Below are positions 28,844-37,520 of a stretch of 64,000 nt of DNA, one piece after another (within the stretch, counting starts at the first letter, position 1; the number at the start of each line of letters is the position of its first letter). Source of the stretch: Erwinia rhapontici (GTDB lineage: Bacteria; Pseudomonadota; Gammaproteobacteria; Enterobacterales; Enterobacteriaceae). The notes beneath the pieces were generated by a model, which worked only from the letters and a program-made list of their open reading frames with translations, was not told where the DNA came from and ran no database searches. The DNA lies in the NCBI RefSeq assembly GCF_012271765.1, contig NZ_VRKO01000010.1, positions 566,884-630,883 of the forward strand. The letters run 5' to 3'. Both the position numbers and the translations under genes were made by a program.

Positions 28844-30127
28844 ATGGCAAAACCTGTTGACGGTGTGGCGTTAGCGTCACGTCGTCGTTTACTGAAAGGA
28901 ATGGGCATCCTCAGTGGTGCCCTGGTAGTGGCGGGCGGTTGTCCGGTTCATGCGGCCAGTGACGAGAAAACCTCATCACCCGGAACGCTGTCACCTGGCG
29001 CCCGCCAGGAACGTCAGCCGTTCTATGGTGCGCATCAGGCGGGGATCACCACGCCGCAGCAGGCGGCGATGATGCTGGTGGCGTTTGATGTACTGGCCAC
29101 GGACAAAGCCGATCTGGTGCGTCTGTTCAGGCTGTTAACCGACCGTATTGCGTTTCTGACCACCGGCGGTAAAGCCCCGCTGGTGACCAACCCGCAGCTG
29201 CCACCGATGGACTCCGGCATTCTGGGGGAGGATATCTACCCGGATAACCTCACCATTACCGTTTCTGTTGGTACCTCTTTGTTCGACGAGCGTTTTGGCC
29301 TGCAAGCGTTAAAACCGCTGAAATTACAGCGGATGACGCGCTTCCCTAACGATTCGCTTGATGCCAGCCTGTGCCACGGCGATGTGCTGCTGCAGATTTG
29401 TGCCAATACCAATGATACGGTCATCCACGCGCTGCGCGATATTATCAAGCATTCGCCGGATCTGCTGAGCGTACGCTGGCGGCGTGAAGGGTTTATCTCC
29501 GACCACGCAGCGCGCAGCAAAGGCAAAGAGACGCCGATTAATCTGCTGGGCTTCAAAGACGGTACGGCGAATCCGGACAGCACCGATAACAGTCTGATGG
29601 ATAATATTCTGTGGGTCAGCAAAGCGCAGGGCGAACCGGCGTGGACGCTGGGCGGCAGCTATCAGGCGGCACGTATTATTCAGTTCCATGTGGAGTTCTG
29701 GGACCGTACGCCGTTACGTGAACAGCAAACCATCTTTGGTCGCGAGAAGCACAGCGGTGCGCCACTGGGGATGCACAAAGAGCACGATGTGCCGGACTAC
29801 GTCAGCGATCCTAACGGAGATGTTATCCCAATGGATGCCCATATCCGTCTGGCGAACCCGCGTACGCCGGAAACGCAAAGCAGCCTGATGCTGCGCCGTG
29901 GTTACAGCTATTCTCTGGGTGTCTCTAACGCCGGACAGTTGGAAATGGGGCTGTTATTTGTTTGTTATCAGCACGATTTAGAAAAAGGTTTTCTGGCCGT
30001 GCAAAAACGACTTAATGGCGAAGCGCTGGAAGAATATATAAAACCGATCGGCGGGGGGTATTTCTTCGTTCTTCCCGGCGTTGCCGATGCCCAGCACTAT
30101 CTGGCACAGGGATTGCTGGAGGCTTAA
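28844..30127 (+). CDS. efeB: DyP-type haem peroxidase EfeB
   Basis: 427 residues. Twin-arginine signal peptide ([20 protein letters not shown]) for folded export to the periplasm. The dye-decolourising peroxidase G-x-x-D-G motif is in [15 protein letters not shown]; the C-terminal half contains the haem-ligand region around [14 protein letters not shown] and [10 protein letters not shown]. EfeB is reported to oxidise Fe2+ and to take part in haem iron release. Last gene of efeUOB; a 14-bp hairpin follows the stop. Confidence 0.96.
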   Translation: MAKPVDGVALASRRRLLKGMGILSGALVVAGGCPVHAASDEKTSSPGTLSPGARQERQPFYGAHQAGITTPQQAAMMLVAFDVLATDKADLVRLFRLLTDRIAFLTTGGKAPLVTNPQLPPMDSGILGEDIYPDNLTITVSVGTSLFDERFGLQALKPLKLQRMTRFPNDSLDASLCHGDVLLQICANTNDTVIHALRDIIKHSPDLLSVRWRREGFISDHAARSKGKETPINLLGFKDGTANPDSTDNSLMDNILWVSKAQGEPAWTLGGSYQAARIIQFHVEFWDRTPLREQQTIFGREKHSGAPLGMHKEHDVPDYVSDPNGDVIPMDAHIRLANPRTPETQSSLMLRRGYSYSLGVSNAGQLEMGLLFVCYQHDLEKGFLAVQKRLNGEALEEYIKPIGGGYFFVLPGVADAQHYLAQGLLEA

Positions 30128-30131
30128 TCTT

Positions 30132-30161
30132 AATTAGCGGATTAATCTTAATCCGCTAATT
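30132..30161. terminator. Hairpin downstream of efeB
   Basis: A perfect 14-bp inverted repeat, AATTAGCGGATTAA / TTAATCCGCTAATT, with a 2-nt loop. No strong T run follows, so termination may be partial. Confidence 0.55.
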
Positions 30162-30403
30162 CTAAGCTCGTTATGCTGGGATGATTCTTAGCATCAATAA
30201 AATCAAACTGATTAAAAATCACACAACCCATCTTCGCCACCTCGCCATTGTTAATAAACATATAATTATAACTTCATGATTTTAAATGCATTCATCTGAA
30301 TGTCATAATAACGTTAAAAAAAGTGTTGCATTTCTTCGCTAATATGAAGAATATGAAATTGCTGTTGATTTTCGCATATAGTTTTCCACTCTGGAGATAG
30401 CGA

Positions 30404-30592
30404 ATGCAGAAGTCCTTTACCGGGCCAGTCGTCAAAAAGTCTCATATCGCGAATATTTGCGAGGAAAACATTTCCTCTTCAGCTTTCTCTTCTTTCACAA
30501 CTCAACGGCTACTCAATTCCTTTAACCCTTACCGGTGCATGGCGGGCATGATTTCTGCTGTGCATTTGTTTCAACGGCCAGACAAGGCTTAA
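30404..30592 (+). CDS. Possible small ORF in the phoH leader
   Basis: A 62-codon ORF (MQKSFTGPVVKKSHIANICE...) with a well-placed GGAG 7 nt before its ATG, in the otherwise empty 550-bp spacer between efeB and phoH. It is in a different frame from phoH and ends 83 bp before it. I recognise no family, and amino-acid composition does not argue strongly for a real protein; it could be a leader peptide or chance. A TGTCATAATAA stretch at 30300-30310 resembles half of a Pho box. Confidence 0.25.
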   Translation: MQKSFTGPVVKKSHIANICEENISSSAFSSFTTQRLLNSFNPYRCMAGMISAVHLFQRPDKA

Positions 30593-30675
30593 AAGGAAGC
30601 CACGACCTCTAAAGCGTTCACGTAATCGCATCGATATACCGATGCGGGAAATGAAACCAACTGTAAGGTGCCACT

Positions 30676-31464
30676 ATGGGAAGACAGAAAGCAGTGATCA
30701 AAGCGCGTCGTGAAGCAAAACGTGTGCTTCGTAGCGATTCACGCAGTCATCGTCAGCGTGAAGAAGAATCGGTCACCTCGCTGGTGCAGATGGGTGGGCT
30801 GGATTCCATTGGTATGGCTCGCGATACCCGCGACCATTCACCGATTGAAGCCAGAAATGAAGCTCAGGCGCACTATCTCCACGCCATAGAAAACAAAAAG
30901 CTGATCTTTGCCACCGGTGAAGCCGGATGCGGTAAAACCTGGATCAGCGCTGCGAAAGCAGCCGAGGCCCTGATACATAAGGATGTCGACAGGATCATAG
31001 TGACTCGTCCGGTCCTTCAGGCAGATGAGGATTTGGGATTCCTGCCCGGAGATATCTCCGAGAAATTTGCCCCGTACTTCCGGCCAGTATATGACGTTCT
31101 GGTTAAACGTCTGGGATCGTCCTTTATGCAGTACTGCCTGCGCCCCGAAATAGGCAAAGTGGAAATTGCGCCTTTTGCCTATATGCGCGGTCGTACCTTC
31201 GAGAACGCGGTGGTTATTTTGGATGAGGCGCAGAATGTCACCGCAGCCCAAATGAAAATGTTCTTAACTCGCCTTGGAGAAAACGTCACGGTCATCGTTA
31301 ACGGTGATATCACCCAGTGTGACTTGCCGGCTCATGTGAAGTCTGGCCTCAGCGACGCGATGGCGCGCTTCGAGGAAGACGAGATGATTGGTGTGGTGCG
31401 TTTTGATAAAGAGGACTGTGTGCGTTCAGAGCTTTGCCAACGAGCACTGCTTGCTTACAGTTAA
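30676..31464 (+). CDS. phoH: PhoH family ATPase
   Basis: 262 residues; corresponds to the core of E. coli PhoH, starting MGRQKAVIKARREAKRVLRS. Walker A is FATGEAGCGKTWISAAKAAE, Walker B VVILDEAQNVTAAQMKMFLT, with the conserved VTRPVLQADEDLGFLPGDI between. A phosphate-starvation-inducible cytoplasmic ATP-binding protein of uncertain function, probably acting on RNA. The start has AAGGTG about 9 nt upstream. A terminator follows at 31509. Confidence 0.95.
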   Translation: MGRQKAVIKARREAKRVLRSDSRSHRQREEESVTSLVQMGGLDSIGMARDTRDHSPIEARNEAQAHYLHAIENKKLIFATGEAGCGKTWISAAKAAEALIHKDVDRIIVTRPVLQADEDLGFLPGDISEKFAPYFRPVYDVLVKRLGSSFMQYCLRPEIGKVEIAPFAYMRGRTFENAVVILDEAQNVTAAQMKMFLTRLGENVTVIVNGDITQCDLPAHVKSGLSDAMARFEEDEMIGVVRFDKEDCVRSELCQRALLAYS

Positions 31465-31508
31465 TCAGAGATGAAAGCGGGGCGGTCTGCGATCGCCCCG
31501 TACGAATC

Positions 31509-31535
31509 AAAGCCCGGCAGTGCCGGGCTTTTTTT
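31509..31535 (+). terminator. phoH terminator
   Basis: AAAGCCCGGCA / TGCCGGGCTTT stem, one-base loop, T run. It sits between convergent phoH and the nitroreductase gene. Confidence 0.9.
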
Positions 31536-31537
31536 GT

Positions 31538-32278
31538 TTATTTATCGATGCCGAAACCCTGTTTCAGGATAGCCGGCTGAACGTTCGGGAAATAGATATT
31601 CTGATAATAGCTGGCGGTGTTGTTGCCCCAGTTATCACCATCGGTACGCCCGGTACTGTTCCAGTGTGCCACCAGAACTTCGTTGTAAGCTTTAATCACG
31701 TCTGGCAATGAGGTGCTGTCATAACGTTCTTCGTGACGGAAGCCTGCCAGCGACATGCGGGGCTTCTGCACGGCGGGTTCATCGACATAGCCCAGTACCA
31801 CGCCCGCCACCGGGAAGGTCAGTTCAGGCAGATTCAGCAGCTCAATCATGGCTTCGGGTTCACGGCGGATCCCGCCAATCGGCACTACGCCCAGCCCGTG
31901 TGAACGGGCCGCCGTCATCACCGCACCCAGCGCGATACCAATATCAGTCGATCCAGAGATCAGGCTTTCCAGGCTTTCATGCGCAATCTGCGTTTTACCT
32001 TCTGCGGCAATACCCTGCTGGCTTTTGTACATATCCAGCACGAAGGTGATAAATACCGGTGCTTTTGCGATCCACGGTTGGCCACCGGCGATTTCGGCAA
32101 TGCGGGCGCGGGTAGCGGCATCGCGTACAACAACCAGTGATACCTGCTGCGAGTTGACGGAGGTCGGTGCAAGCCACGCTGCTTCAACAATGTCATCAAT
32201 AATGCTGTCGGCGACAGGTTTATCAAGGTAGCTACGATCGCTGCGATGGCTTTTCAGCAGTTGGGTAATATCATTCAT
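31538..32278 (-). CDS. NfsA/NfrA-type NADPH-dependent flavin oxidoreductase (nitroreductase family)
   Basis: 246 residues, nitroreductase family. The N-terminal KSHRSDRSYLDKPV (phosphate-binding HR-S-R-x-F/Y pattern), WLAPTSVNSQQVSLVVVRDA, and the FMN-contacting GLGVVPIGGIRREPEAMIEL stretch resemble the NfsA/NfrA group. No signal peptide. It probably reduces quinones or nitro compounds with NADPH; the physiological substrate is not evident. Followed by the phoH terminator on its 3' side. Upstream lies the first tRNA-Ser repeat block. Confidence 0.85.
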   Translation of the reverse strand: MNDITQLLKSHRSDRSYLDKPVADSIIDDIVEAAWLAPTSVNSQQVSLVVVRDAATRARIAEIAGGQPWIAKAPVFITFVLDMYKSQQGIAAEGKTQIAHESLESLISGSTDIGIALGAVMTAARSHGLGVVPIGGIRREPEAMIELLNLPELTFPVAGVVLGYVDEPAVQKPRMSLAGFRHEERYDSTSLPDVIKAYNEVLVAHWNSTGRTDGDNWGNNTASYYQNIYFPNVQPAILKQGFGIDK

Positions 32279-32394
32279 GGGATACCTGGCTGTTATAAGA
32301 GGTGAGAATAAAGGGGGTCAAGATAATAAATGTGGAGGATATTCGAGTAGTCCGTTTGTGCGGCAGATCACATTTATTGTTTTGACGGGGTCAT

Positions 32395-32538
32395 CCCTGA
32401 TACCTCGTCCCGGGTCGGGCATGCCCGACCCCTACGTACAGGCATTATTCTTGAATAGGGCGAGACTCGTACCTTCCCTGATGTAGGGGCGAGGCATGCC
32501 TCGTCCAGGTCGGGCATGCCCGACCCCTACGTACAGGC
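32395..32538. repeat. Palindromic repeat cluster beside tRNA-Ser copy 1
   Basis: About one and a half units of a ~95-bp repeat. The core elements are GTAGGGGCGAGGCATGCCTCG and CGGGTCGGGCATGCCCGACC followed by CCTACGTACAGGC, then a linker reading TATTCTTGAATAGGGCGAGA. Each core is a near-perfect palindrome around GCATGC. The same units appear at 36703-36923, downstream of the second tRNA copy. No coding potential. Confidence 0.75.
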
Positions 32539-32570
32539 AAAAAAAATGCCTGAACTTTCGTTCAGGCATT
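32539..32570 (-). terminator. tRNA-Ser copy 1 terminator
   Basis: On the minus strand AATGCCTGAA, loop CGAAAG, TTCAGGCATT, then an unbroken T run, starting 12 bp past the tRNA 3' end. Confidence 0.9.
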
Positions 32571-32581
32571 CTCTTAGAATA

Positions 32582-32669
32582 TGGTGGTGAGAGAGGGGTT
32601 CGAACCCTCGATACGTTGCCGTATACACACTTTCCAGGCGTGCTCCTTCAGCCACTCGGACACCTCACC
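32582..32669 (-). tRNA. tRNA-Ser(GGA), copy 1
   Basis: 88 nt including an encoded CCA (32584-32582). Acceptor GGTGAGG pairs with CTCTCACC, with an A discriminator before CCA. The anticodon loop CTGGAAA places anticodon GGA at 32635-32633. The long variable arm (ATACGGCAACGTAT) and GGTTCGAACC T-arm are typical of serine tRNA. Identical to the copy at 37151-37238 over its whole length as far as I can read. Confidence 0.96.
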
Positions 32670-32824
32670 ATATTTTACTGCCGTCACCCACAGGGGGTAA
32701 CGGGGCGGTACTATAGGCAGTCGCCGTTAATGGGTCAAGTAGTATTTTTCCCTATGGTTCTATTCGCTTAACTCATGAGCAGTCGCAAAATTCCATCATC
32801 AGCATACCCGGCGATGAAATCTCC

Positions 32825-32842
32825 CTGTCACGTGGCTGACAC
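32825..32842 (+). promoter_or_regulatory. Pho box upstream of phoA
   Basis: CTGTCACGTGGCTGACAC: two CTGTCA-like 7-mers (CTGTCAC and CTGACAC) separated by 4 nt, as in the PhoB-binding consensus. It lies 75 bp before the phoA start. Confidence 0.8.
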
Positions 32843-32916
32843 GAAAATGAAATAGTTGTATCGCAGACTGTGGCGCAGAAACATTAAGTTAAATTTATTC
32901 ATGGAGATCGCCAACA

Positions 32917-34320
32917 ATGAAACACAAAGCCTTTGCCCTTTCCCTGCTGACCTCGCTGATTTGCTCCTCTGCCGTGGCGGATATTGCCACCTGGAATCGT
33001 GCCGCACAGGGGGATATCACCCAGCCCGGTGGTGCACGCCGCCTGACCGGTGATCAGACCGAGGCAATTAAAGCCTCGTTAAACAATACCACGGCGAAAA
33101 ATGTCATTTTGCTGATCGGCGATGGCATGGGTGACTCTGAAATCACGGCAGCGCGTAACTATGCAGAAGGCGCGGGCGGTTTCTTTAAAGGTATTGATGC
33201 GCTGCCGCTGACCGGGCAGTACACCCATTACTCGCTGGATAAAAAAAGCCATAAACCCGACTACGTCACCGATTCTGCGGCTTCTGCCACCGCCTGGGCC
33301 ACCGGGGTAAAATCCTATAATGGCGCCATCGGCGTGGATGTGAACGGTAAAGATTATCCTTCACTGCTGGAACTGGCTAAAGCCGCCGGTAAAGCCACGG
33401 GTAACGTATCTACCGCCGAACTGGAAGATGCCACCCCGGCCGCGCAGATTGCCCATGTTACCTCACGTAAATGCTATGGCCCGGTGAAAACCAGCGAACT
33501 CTGTGCCACCAACGCGCTGGAAAAGGGCGGTAAAGGTTCCATCGCTGAGCAATTGCTGAATGCCCGCGCGGACGTCACTTTCGGCGGCGGTGGGAAAACC
33601 TTCAGTGAGACGGCGAAAGCGGGCGAATGGCAGGGCAAAACTCTGCAAGAGCAGGCGAAGCTGCGCGGCTATCAGCTGGTGAGCGATCTCGCGGGGATGA
33701 ACGGCCTGAGCGAAGCGGGCGACGATAAGCCGGTACTGGGGCTGTTTGCTGACGGCAATATGCCGGTGCGCTGGAAAGGGCCGAAAGCCACTTATCACGG
33801 TAACCTGGACGGGAAACCGATCACCTGTGAAGTGAATGCGGAACGTCCGGCATCAACGCCAACCCTGGCCCAGATGACCGATAAAGCCATCTCACTGCTA
33901 AGCAGCAAGCCGCAGGGCTTCTTCCTTCAGGTGGAAGGGGCATCTATTGATAAGCAGGATCATGCGGCTAATCCGTGCGGCCAGATTGGTGAAACGGTCG
34001 ATCTGGATGAAGCGGTACAAAAGGCGCTGGAATTTGCGCGTAAGGACGGCAACACACTGGTGATTGTCACCGCTGACCATGCGCACTCCAGCCAGATCAT
34101 TGCCAATGACAGCAAGGCACCGGGCCTGACGCAGACGCTGATCACTAAAGATGGCAGCCCGATGACCATCAGCTACGGCAATTCGGAAGAAGATTCTCAG
34201 GGCCACACCGGCACGCAACTGCGCATTGCGGCATATGGTCCTCATGCGGCGAATGTGGTCGGTCTGACCGATCAAACCGATCTGTTCTATACCATCAAGG
34301 CTGCTCTGGCGATCAAGTAA
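32917..34320 (+). CDS. phoA: Alkaline phosphatase
   Basis: 467 residues. Signal peptide [21 protein letters not shown] for periplasmic export. The first metal ligand is in [20 protein letters not shown], the nucleophile Ser in [16 protein letters not shown], a further metal site in [20 protein letters not shown] and [10 protein letters not shown], and the final His in [13 protein letters not shown]. It releases phosphate from monoesters in the periplasm; the upstream Pho box predicts PhoB control. In E. coli phoA is elsewhere on the chromosome; here it lies between two tRNA-Ser repeat blocks. Confidence 0.96.
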   Translation: MKHKAFALSLLTSLICSSAVADIATWNRAAQGDITQPGGARRLTGDQTEAIKASLNNTTAKNVILLIGDGMGDSEITAARNYAEGAGGFFKGIDALPLTGQYTHYSLDKKSHKPDYVTDSAASATAWATGVKSYNGAIGVDVNGKDYPSLLELAKAAGKATGNVSTAELEDATPAAQIAHVTSRKCYGPVKTSELCATNALEKGGKGSIAEQLLNARADVTFGGGGKTFSETAKAGEWQGKTLQEQAKLRGYQLVSDLAGMNGLSEAGDDKPVLGLFADGNMPVRWKGPKATYHGNLDGKPITCEVNAERPASTPTLAQMTDKAISLLSSKPQGFFLQVEGASIDKQDHAANPCGQIGETVDLDEAVQKALEFARKDGNTLVIVTADHAHSSQIIANDSKAPGLTQTLITKDGSPMTISYGNSEEDSQGHTGTQLRIAAYGPHAANVVGLTDQTDLFYTIKAALAIK

Positions 34321-34367
34321 CGATAAGGTGGGCGACGAACGGTGCGTCGTCGCCATCCTGATGCTGG

Positions 34368-35360
34368 TTAACGTGACTGCTGGCAGATGTGGAGTACCTC
34401 TGAAAAAGGGATGCACACAGAGCGACTCTTCTCTGAACCTGTGGCGTGTTGCAGGATTTTCTTTATAAAAGGCCGGATTTGCTTCACGAACAATCTGGCC
34501 TCTTTATCATCAAACAGATAACCCATGACCTTGTCTTCCTGAACGCACAACGCCAGATGGCCCGCACTGCCATCGGAATAGGTGAAATTGATATCCTGCA
34601 GGGTACGCGTAAAAATGCCCGCGCACTCCATCTTCCTCCCTTCCTCGTAATACAGGTCTATCAGCAAGGCATTCGTTGGCAAATCTGGCCAGCCTTCATA
34701 CAGGGGCGGTAACACAGTGATATCCGTTTGTGGCTGACAGGTCCGTTTTTTCTGCTCTTCCTGGAAGGCCTTTTCACCGTCCTGCGACATCGCCTCATTA
34801 TAAATCACCAGGTAGATTTCCCTGTCTTCAGCATCGGTGGGGCGCAGGCGTTCAAATGCGTGAATCGGTGCCGATGCGGTTCGGCTGGCTCGCCGCTGTG
34901 ACCATCGCAGCTGGGCCAGTTGCAGGTCTTTATCGCTAATGTCGCGTGATGCTTCCCACTGCGCGGCAAACCATTGATGGATAGCTGCGATCTGCCCGGG
35001 GTCCTCGGTTAACAGTCCGGCTTCATCCCACCAGGACTGCTCGCTGCCTTCAAGATTTAATCCGTTAGCGGAAAAATTGGCCGAACCGACCAGCGCCTGT
35101 TTCGCCCCGGCGATGACTTTGGCATGCAGTTTGTCCGACTGGCGTATTGTCACGCCCGGCTTATCACGCAGCGCTTTGATCACCTGGGGATTGGTGGCGC
35201 CGCTGTCTACATTACAAATCAGCCTGGCGCGCTGACCGACGCGTGGGCAGATCATCGTGTCTGCCCCTTTTCCCCAAAATGCCACTGCCGCAAGCAGTTC
35301 TTCTTCGTCTGCTGCCAGCGATGTAACCGCCTGTTGATAATCTGAAGATGTTAAAAACAT
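34368..35360 (-). CDS. Phospholipase D-like domain protein
   Basis: 330 residues, no signal peptide or membrane helix. The N-terminal third has one PLD-type motif, KLHAKVIAGAKQALVGSANFS: His-x-Lys and the downstream GSANFS are present, but the Asp of a classic HKD is not at its usual place. No second HKD is visible, so it would act as a dimer like Nuc/BfiI-type nucleases, or be non-catalytic. The C-terminal half (after ~150; contains WPDLPTNALLIDLYYEEGRK) is unfamiliar. ATG 35360 has AGAGGGAA upstream. It is convergent with phoA and divergent from the LtrA gene; a role in nucleic-acid cleavage is a guess. Confidence 0.75.
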   Translation of the reverse strand: MFLTSSDYQQAVTSLAADEEELLAAVAFWGKGADTMICPRVGQRARLICNVDSGATNPQVIKALRDKPGVTIRQSDKLHAKVIAGAKQALVGSANFSANGLNLEGSEQSWWDEAGLLTEDPGQIAAIHQWFAAQWEASRDISDKDLQLAQLRWSQRRASRTASAPIHAFERLRPTDAEDREIYLVIYNEAMSQDGEKAFQEEQKKRTCQPQTDITVLPPLYEGWPDLPTNALLIDLYYEEGRKMECAGIFTRTLQDINFTYSDGSAGHLALCVQEDKVMGYLFDDKEARLFVKQIRPFIKKILQHATGSEKSRSVCIPFSEVLHICQQSR

Positions 35361-35473
35361 CGTATTCCCTCTTTATCATGCCAATAAGGCGCTGCCCGAC
35401 ATCAATAAAACATGTTCCTGTTTCGGGCGTCTCGCTATTATCAATGTAATGCCCCCTTTTCAGGAACATTTCC

Positions 35474-36628
35474 ATGGCGCTAACTCTGCTTCGCGTACGT
35501 GATGGCCACGGCGCAACGGTGTCATTTTCTGAACTTCTTTTCGACCTGATTTACGTTTTCGCGGTCACTCAACTTTCCCATTATCTTCTGCATCATTTGA
35601 CGCTCACTGGCGCACTGGAAACCCTGCTGCTGTGGTTTGCCGTCTGGCTCGCCTGGCAGTATACCGCGTGGGTCACCAACTGGTTCGATCCTGAAACCCG
35701 ACAAATTCGCCTGCTGCTGTTTGGTGTGATGCTGTTGGGCCTGTTTGCCTCTTCAGCACTGCCGCAGGCATTCGGTGAACGCGGCTGGATATTTGCACTG
35801 TTTTACGTTGCGATGCAGGTTGGGCGCAGCGCTGTCACATTATGGTTACTGCCCGCGGGGCATTTGCTGCGGCGTAATTTCCAGCGCATCCTCGGCTGGA
35901 TGTGTATTTCTGGGGTGTTCTGGCTGTGGGGTGGCATTGCAGAAGGGCCGGAACGCCTGATCCTGTGGGGGATAGCGGTGGCCTGCACCTACTTCTCACC
36001 GATGTTCGGTTTCCCGCTGCCGGGCCTGGGCCGTTCAGACAGCAGCAGTGAATGGACCATAGAAGGGCACCATCTGGCGGAGCGTTGCCAGCTGTTTGTT
36101 ATTGTCGCACTGGGTGAAACCATTCTGATTACCGGTGCAACGCTGAGTGAAACCGACGTGTGGGATGCGCCGATTATTATTGCCTCGCTGGTGGCTTTTA
36201 TCGGCAGCCTGGCAATGTGGTGGGTCTATTTCGATACCAGCAGCAAGGCAGGCAGTCATGCTATACAACATGCGGATAATCCGGGACAGATGGGTGCCTG
36301 CTTCCATTATGTTCATGTGGTGCTGGTCGGCGCGATTATTGTCTGCGCCGTAGCCAATGAGCTGGTGATCGCCCATCCTGATGGACATATCGACATGGCC
36401 GCCGCCGCCGTTTTGCTGCTCGGCCCGGCGGTCTATCTGCTGGCCAATGCGATTTATAAACTGATGGTCTACGGCCGGTTTCCGCTGTCGCATATTGTCG
36501 GGCTGGTGGCGCTGGCCGGATTAATTCCTGTGGTGTTTATCACCGACAGGTTGATGGTGAATGGTCTCACCACGGTGATTATGATCGTGGTCGCCGGATG
36601 GGAGAGCGTTTCACGGCGGTCGGGTTAG
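35474..36628 (+). CDS. Low temperature requirement protein A (LtrA) family membrane protein
   Basis: 384 residues, about ten hydrophobic helices. The N-terminal ATVSFSELLFDLIYVFAVTQ with LSHYLLHHLT, and HHLAERCQLFVIVALGETIL, are the characteristic LtrA family (pfam06772) segments. The family is named from a Listeria mutant unable to grow in the cold; its molecular function is unknown. AGGA lies ~9 nt before ATG 35474. Divergent from the PLD-like gene with a 113-bp spacer. It lies inside the block bounded by the tRNA-Ser repeats. Confidence 0.88.
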   Translation: MALTLLRVRDGHGATVSFSELLFDLIYVFAVTQLSHYLLHHLTLTGALETLLLWFAVWLAWQYTAWVTNWFDPETRQIRLLLFGVMLLGLFASSALPQAFGERGWIFALFYVAMQVGRSAVTLWLLPAGHLLRRNFQRILGWMCISGVFWLWGGIAEGPERLILWGIAVACTYFSPMFGFPLPGLGRSDSSSEWTIEGHHLAERCQLFVIVALGETILITGATLSETDVWDAPIIIASLVAFIGSLAMWWVYFDTSSKAGSHAIQHADNPGQMGACFHYVHVVLVGAIIVCAVANELVIAHPDGHIDMAAAAVLLLGPAVYLLANAIYKLMVYGRFPLSHIVGLVALAGLIPVVFITDRLMVNGLTTVIMIVVAGWESVSRRSG

Positions 36629-36702
36629 TGGCATGGGCGTGGTCTGCAAATCATGTCGCTCGTTTGCATGGAAGAGCACATTTATTGTTTTGACGGGATC
36701 AT

Positions 36703-36923
36703 TCCTGATGCCTTGTTGCGGGTCTGGCATGCCCGACCCCTACGTACAGGCATTATTCTTGATTAGGGTGAGACTCGTACCCTCTCTGATGTAGGGGCGA
36801 GGCATGCTTCGTCCCGGGTCGGGCATGCCCGACCCCTACGTACAGGCATTATTCTTGAATAGGGCGAGACTCGTACCCTCCCTGATGTAGGGGCGAGGCA
36901 TGCCTCGCCCGGGTCGGACAGGC
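36703..36923. repeat. Palindromic repeat cluster beside tRNA-Ser copy 2
   Basis: Nearly three units of the ~95-bp repeat also seen at 32395-32538: GCATGCC-centred palindromes with CCCTACGTACAGGC and the ATTCTTGAATAGGGCGAGAC linker. The first unit is more degenerate. The stretch before it (36660-36702) is similar to 32352-32394, so the similarity extends beyond the palindromes. No gene. Confidence 0.75.
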
Positions 36924-36954
36924 AAAAAAATGCCTGAACTTTCGTTCAGGCATT
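36924..36954 (-). terminator. Extra tRNA-type terminator
   Basis: The same AATGCCTGAA/TTCAGGCATT hairpin with a T run on the minus strand as behind both tRNA genes. Here it follows only a 17-nt tRNA 3' fragment. Confidence 0.8.
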
Positions 36955-36965
36955 CTCTTAGAATA

Positions 36966-36982
36966 TGGTGGTGAGAGAGGGG
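36966..36982 (-). pseudogene. 17-nt remnant of the tRNA-Ser 3' end
   Basis: The plus-strand sequence TGGTGGTGAGAGAGGGG is identical to the last 17 nt (including CCA) of the tRNA-Ser genes and keeps the same distance to its own terminator. The rest of the tRNA is replaced by unrelated DNA. Confidence 0.8.
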
Positions 36983-37107
36983 GATCACTCGCGCCATCCC
37001 TGGCGCTCGCCCTGCGGGCAGCCTGCGGCTGTGCAAAACGGCTATCCTGCCGTTTTGTCGAACCCTGGCGAGGGTTCTTCACTCCCTCTCTCCACGGAAT
37101 GACAGGC
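36983..37107 (-). other. Hairpin-rich spacer in the tRNA-Ser tail repeat
   Basis: 125 bp between the tRNA fragment and the terminator of tRNA copy 2. It contains at least three perfect inverted repeats: GCGCCA/TGGCGC (36991-37006), CAAAACGG/CCGTTTTG (37034-37057) and GAACCCT/AGGGTTC (37060-37077). No ORF of interest. It would be transcribed only if RNA polymerase reads through the terminator at 37108. Confidence 0.5.
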
Positions 37108-37139
37108 AAAAAAAATGCCTGAACTTTCGCTCAGGCATT
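37108..37139 (-). terminator. tRNA-Ser copy 2 terminator
   Basis: Minus-strand hairpin AATGCCTGA / TCAGGCATT followed by a T run. It has one base change in the stem relative to copy 1. Confidence 0.88.
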
Positions 37140-37150
37140 CTCTTAGAATA

Positions 37151-37238
37151 TGGTGGTGAGAGAGGGGTTCGAACCCTCGATACGTTGCCGTATACACACT
37201 TTCCAGGCGTGCTCCTTCAGCCACTCGGACACCTCACC
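37151..37238 (-). tRNA. tRNA-Ser(GGA), copy 2
   Basis: 88 nt, identical in sequence to copy 1 (exact offset 4569 bp), anticodon GGA at 37204-37202, encoded CCA. It lies next to ghrA, the position of serX in E. coli, so this is probably the ancestral site. The 280 bp to ghrA carry no gene. Confidence 0.96.
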
Positions 37239-37520
37239 ATATTGTTGTCACAACCGGGTTGCTGACGGGCGCTAATGTAGGGAAAACTGCGGTTGCGGTC
37301 AACACTGATTCCCGAAATATGCGTGCGTTTAGTCAGTTTTAAATCACTTTGCTGCTTAAAACGGCAGTGGGAAGACTTCATCCGCTGTTAAGCGGGTTAC
37401 GCGCGGATCATGGCCTGATAATTTCACACTGTGCAGGCCACCGGACGGACGCCCGGCTAAAGTTTCACTTGCCAGCCGTCGCATTTTCCACGAGCTTAAG
37501 CAAAAAACAGGAGAAAAAAC

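Noticed and set aside
32352-37244. tRNA-linked block considered as an integrative element
   Set aside because: No integrase, excisionase or mobilisation gene is present, and both tRNA copies are complete with their own terminators, unlike typical att duplications of only a tRNA 3' end.
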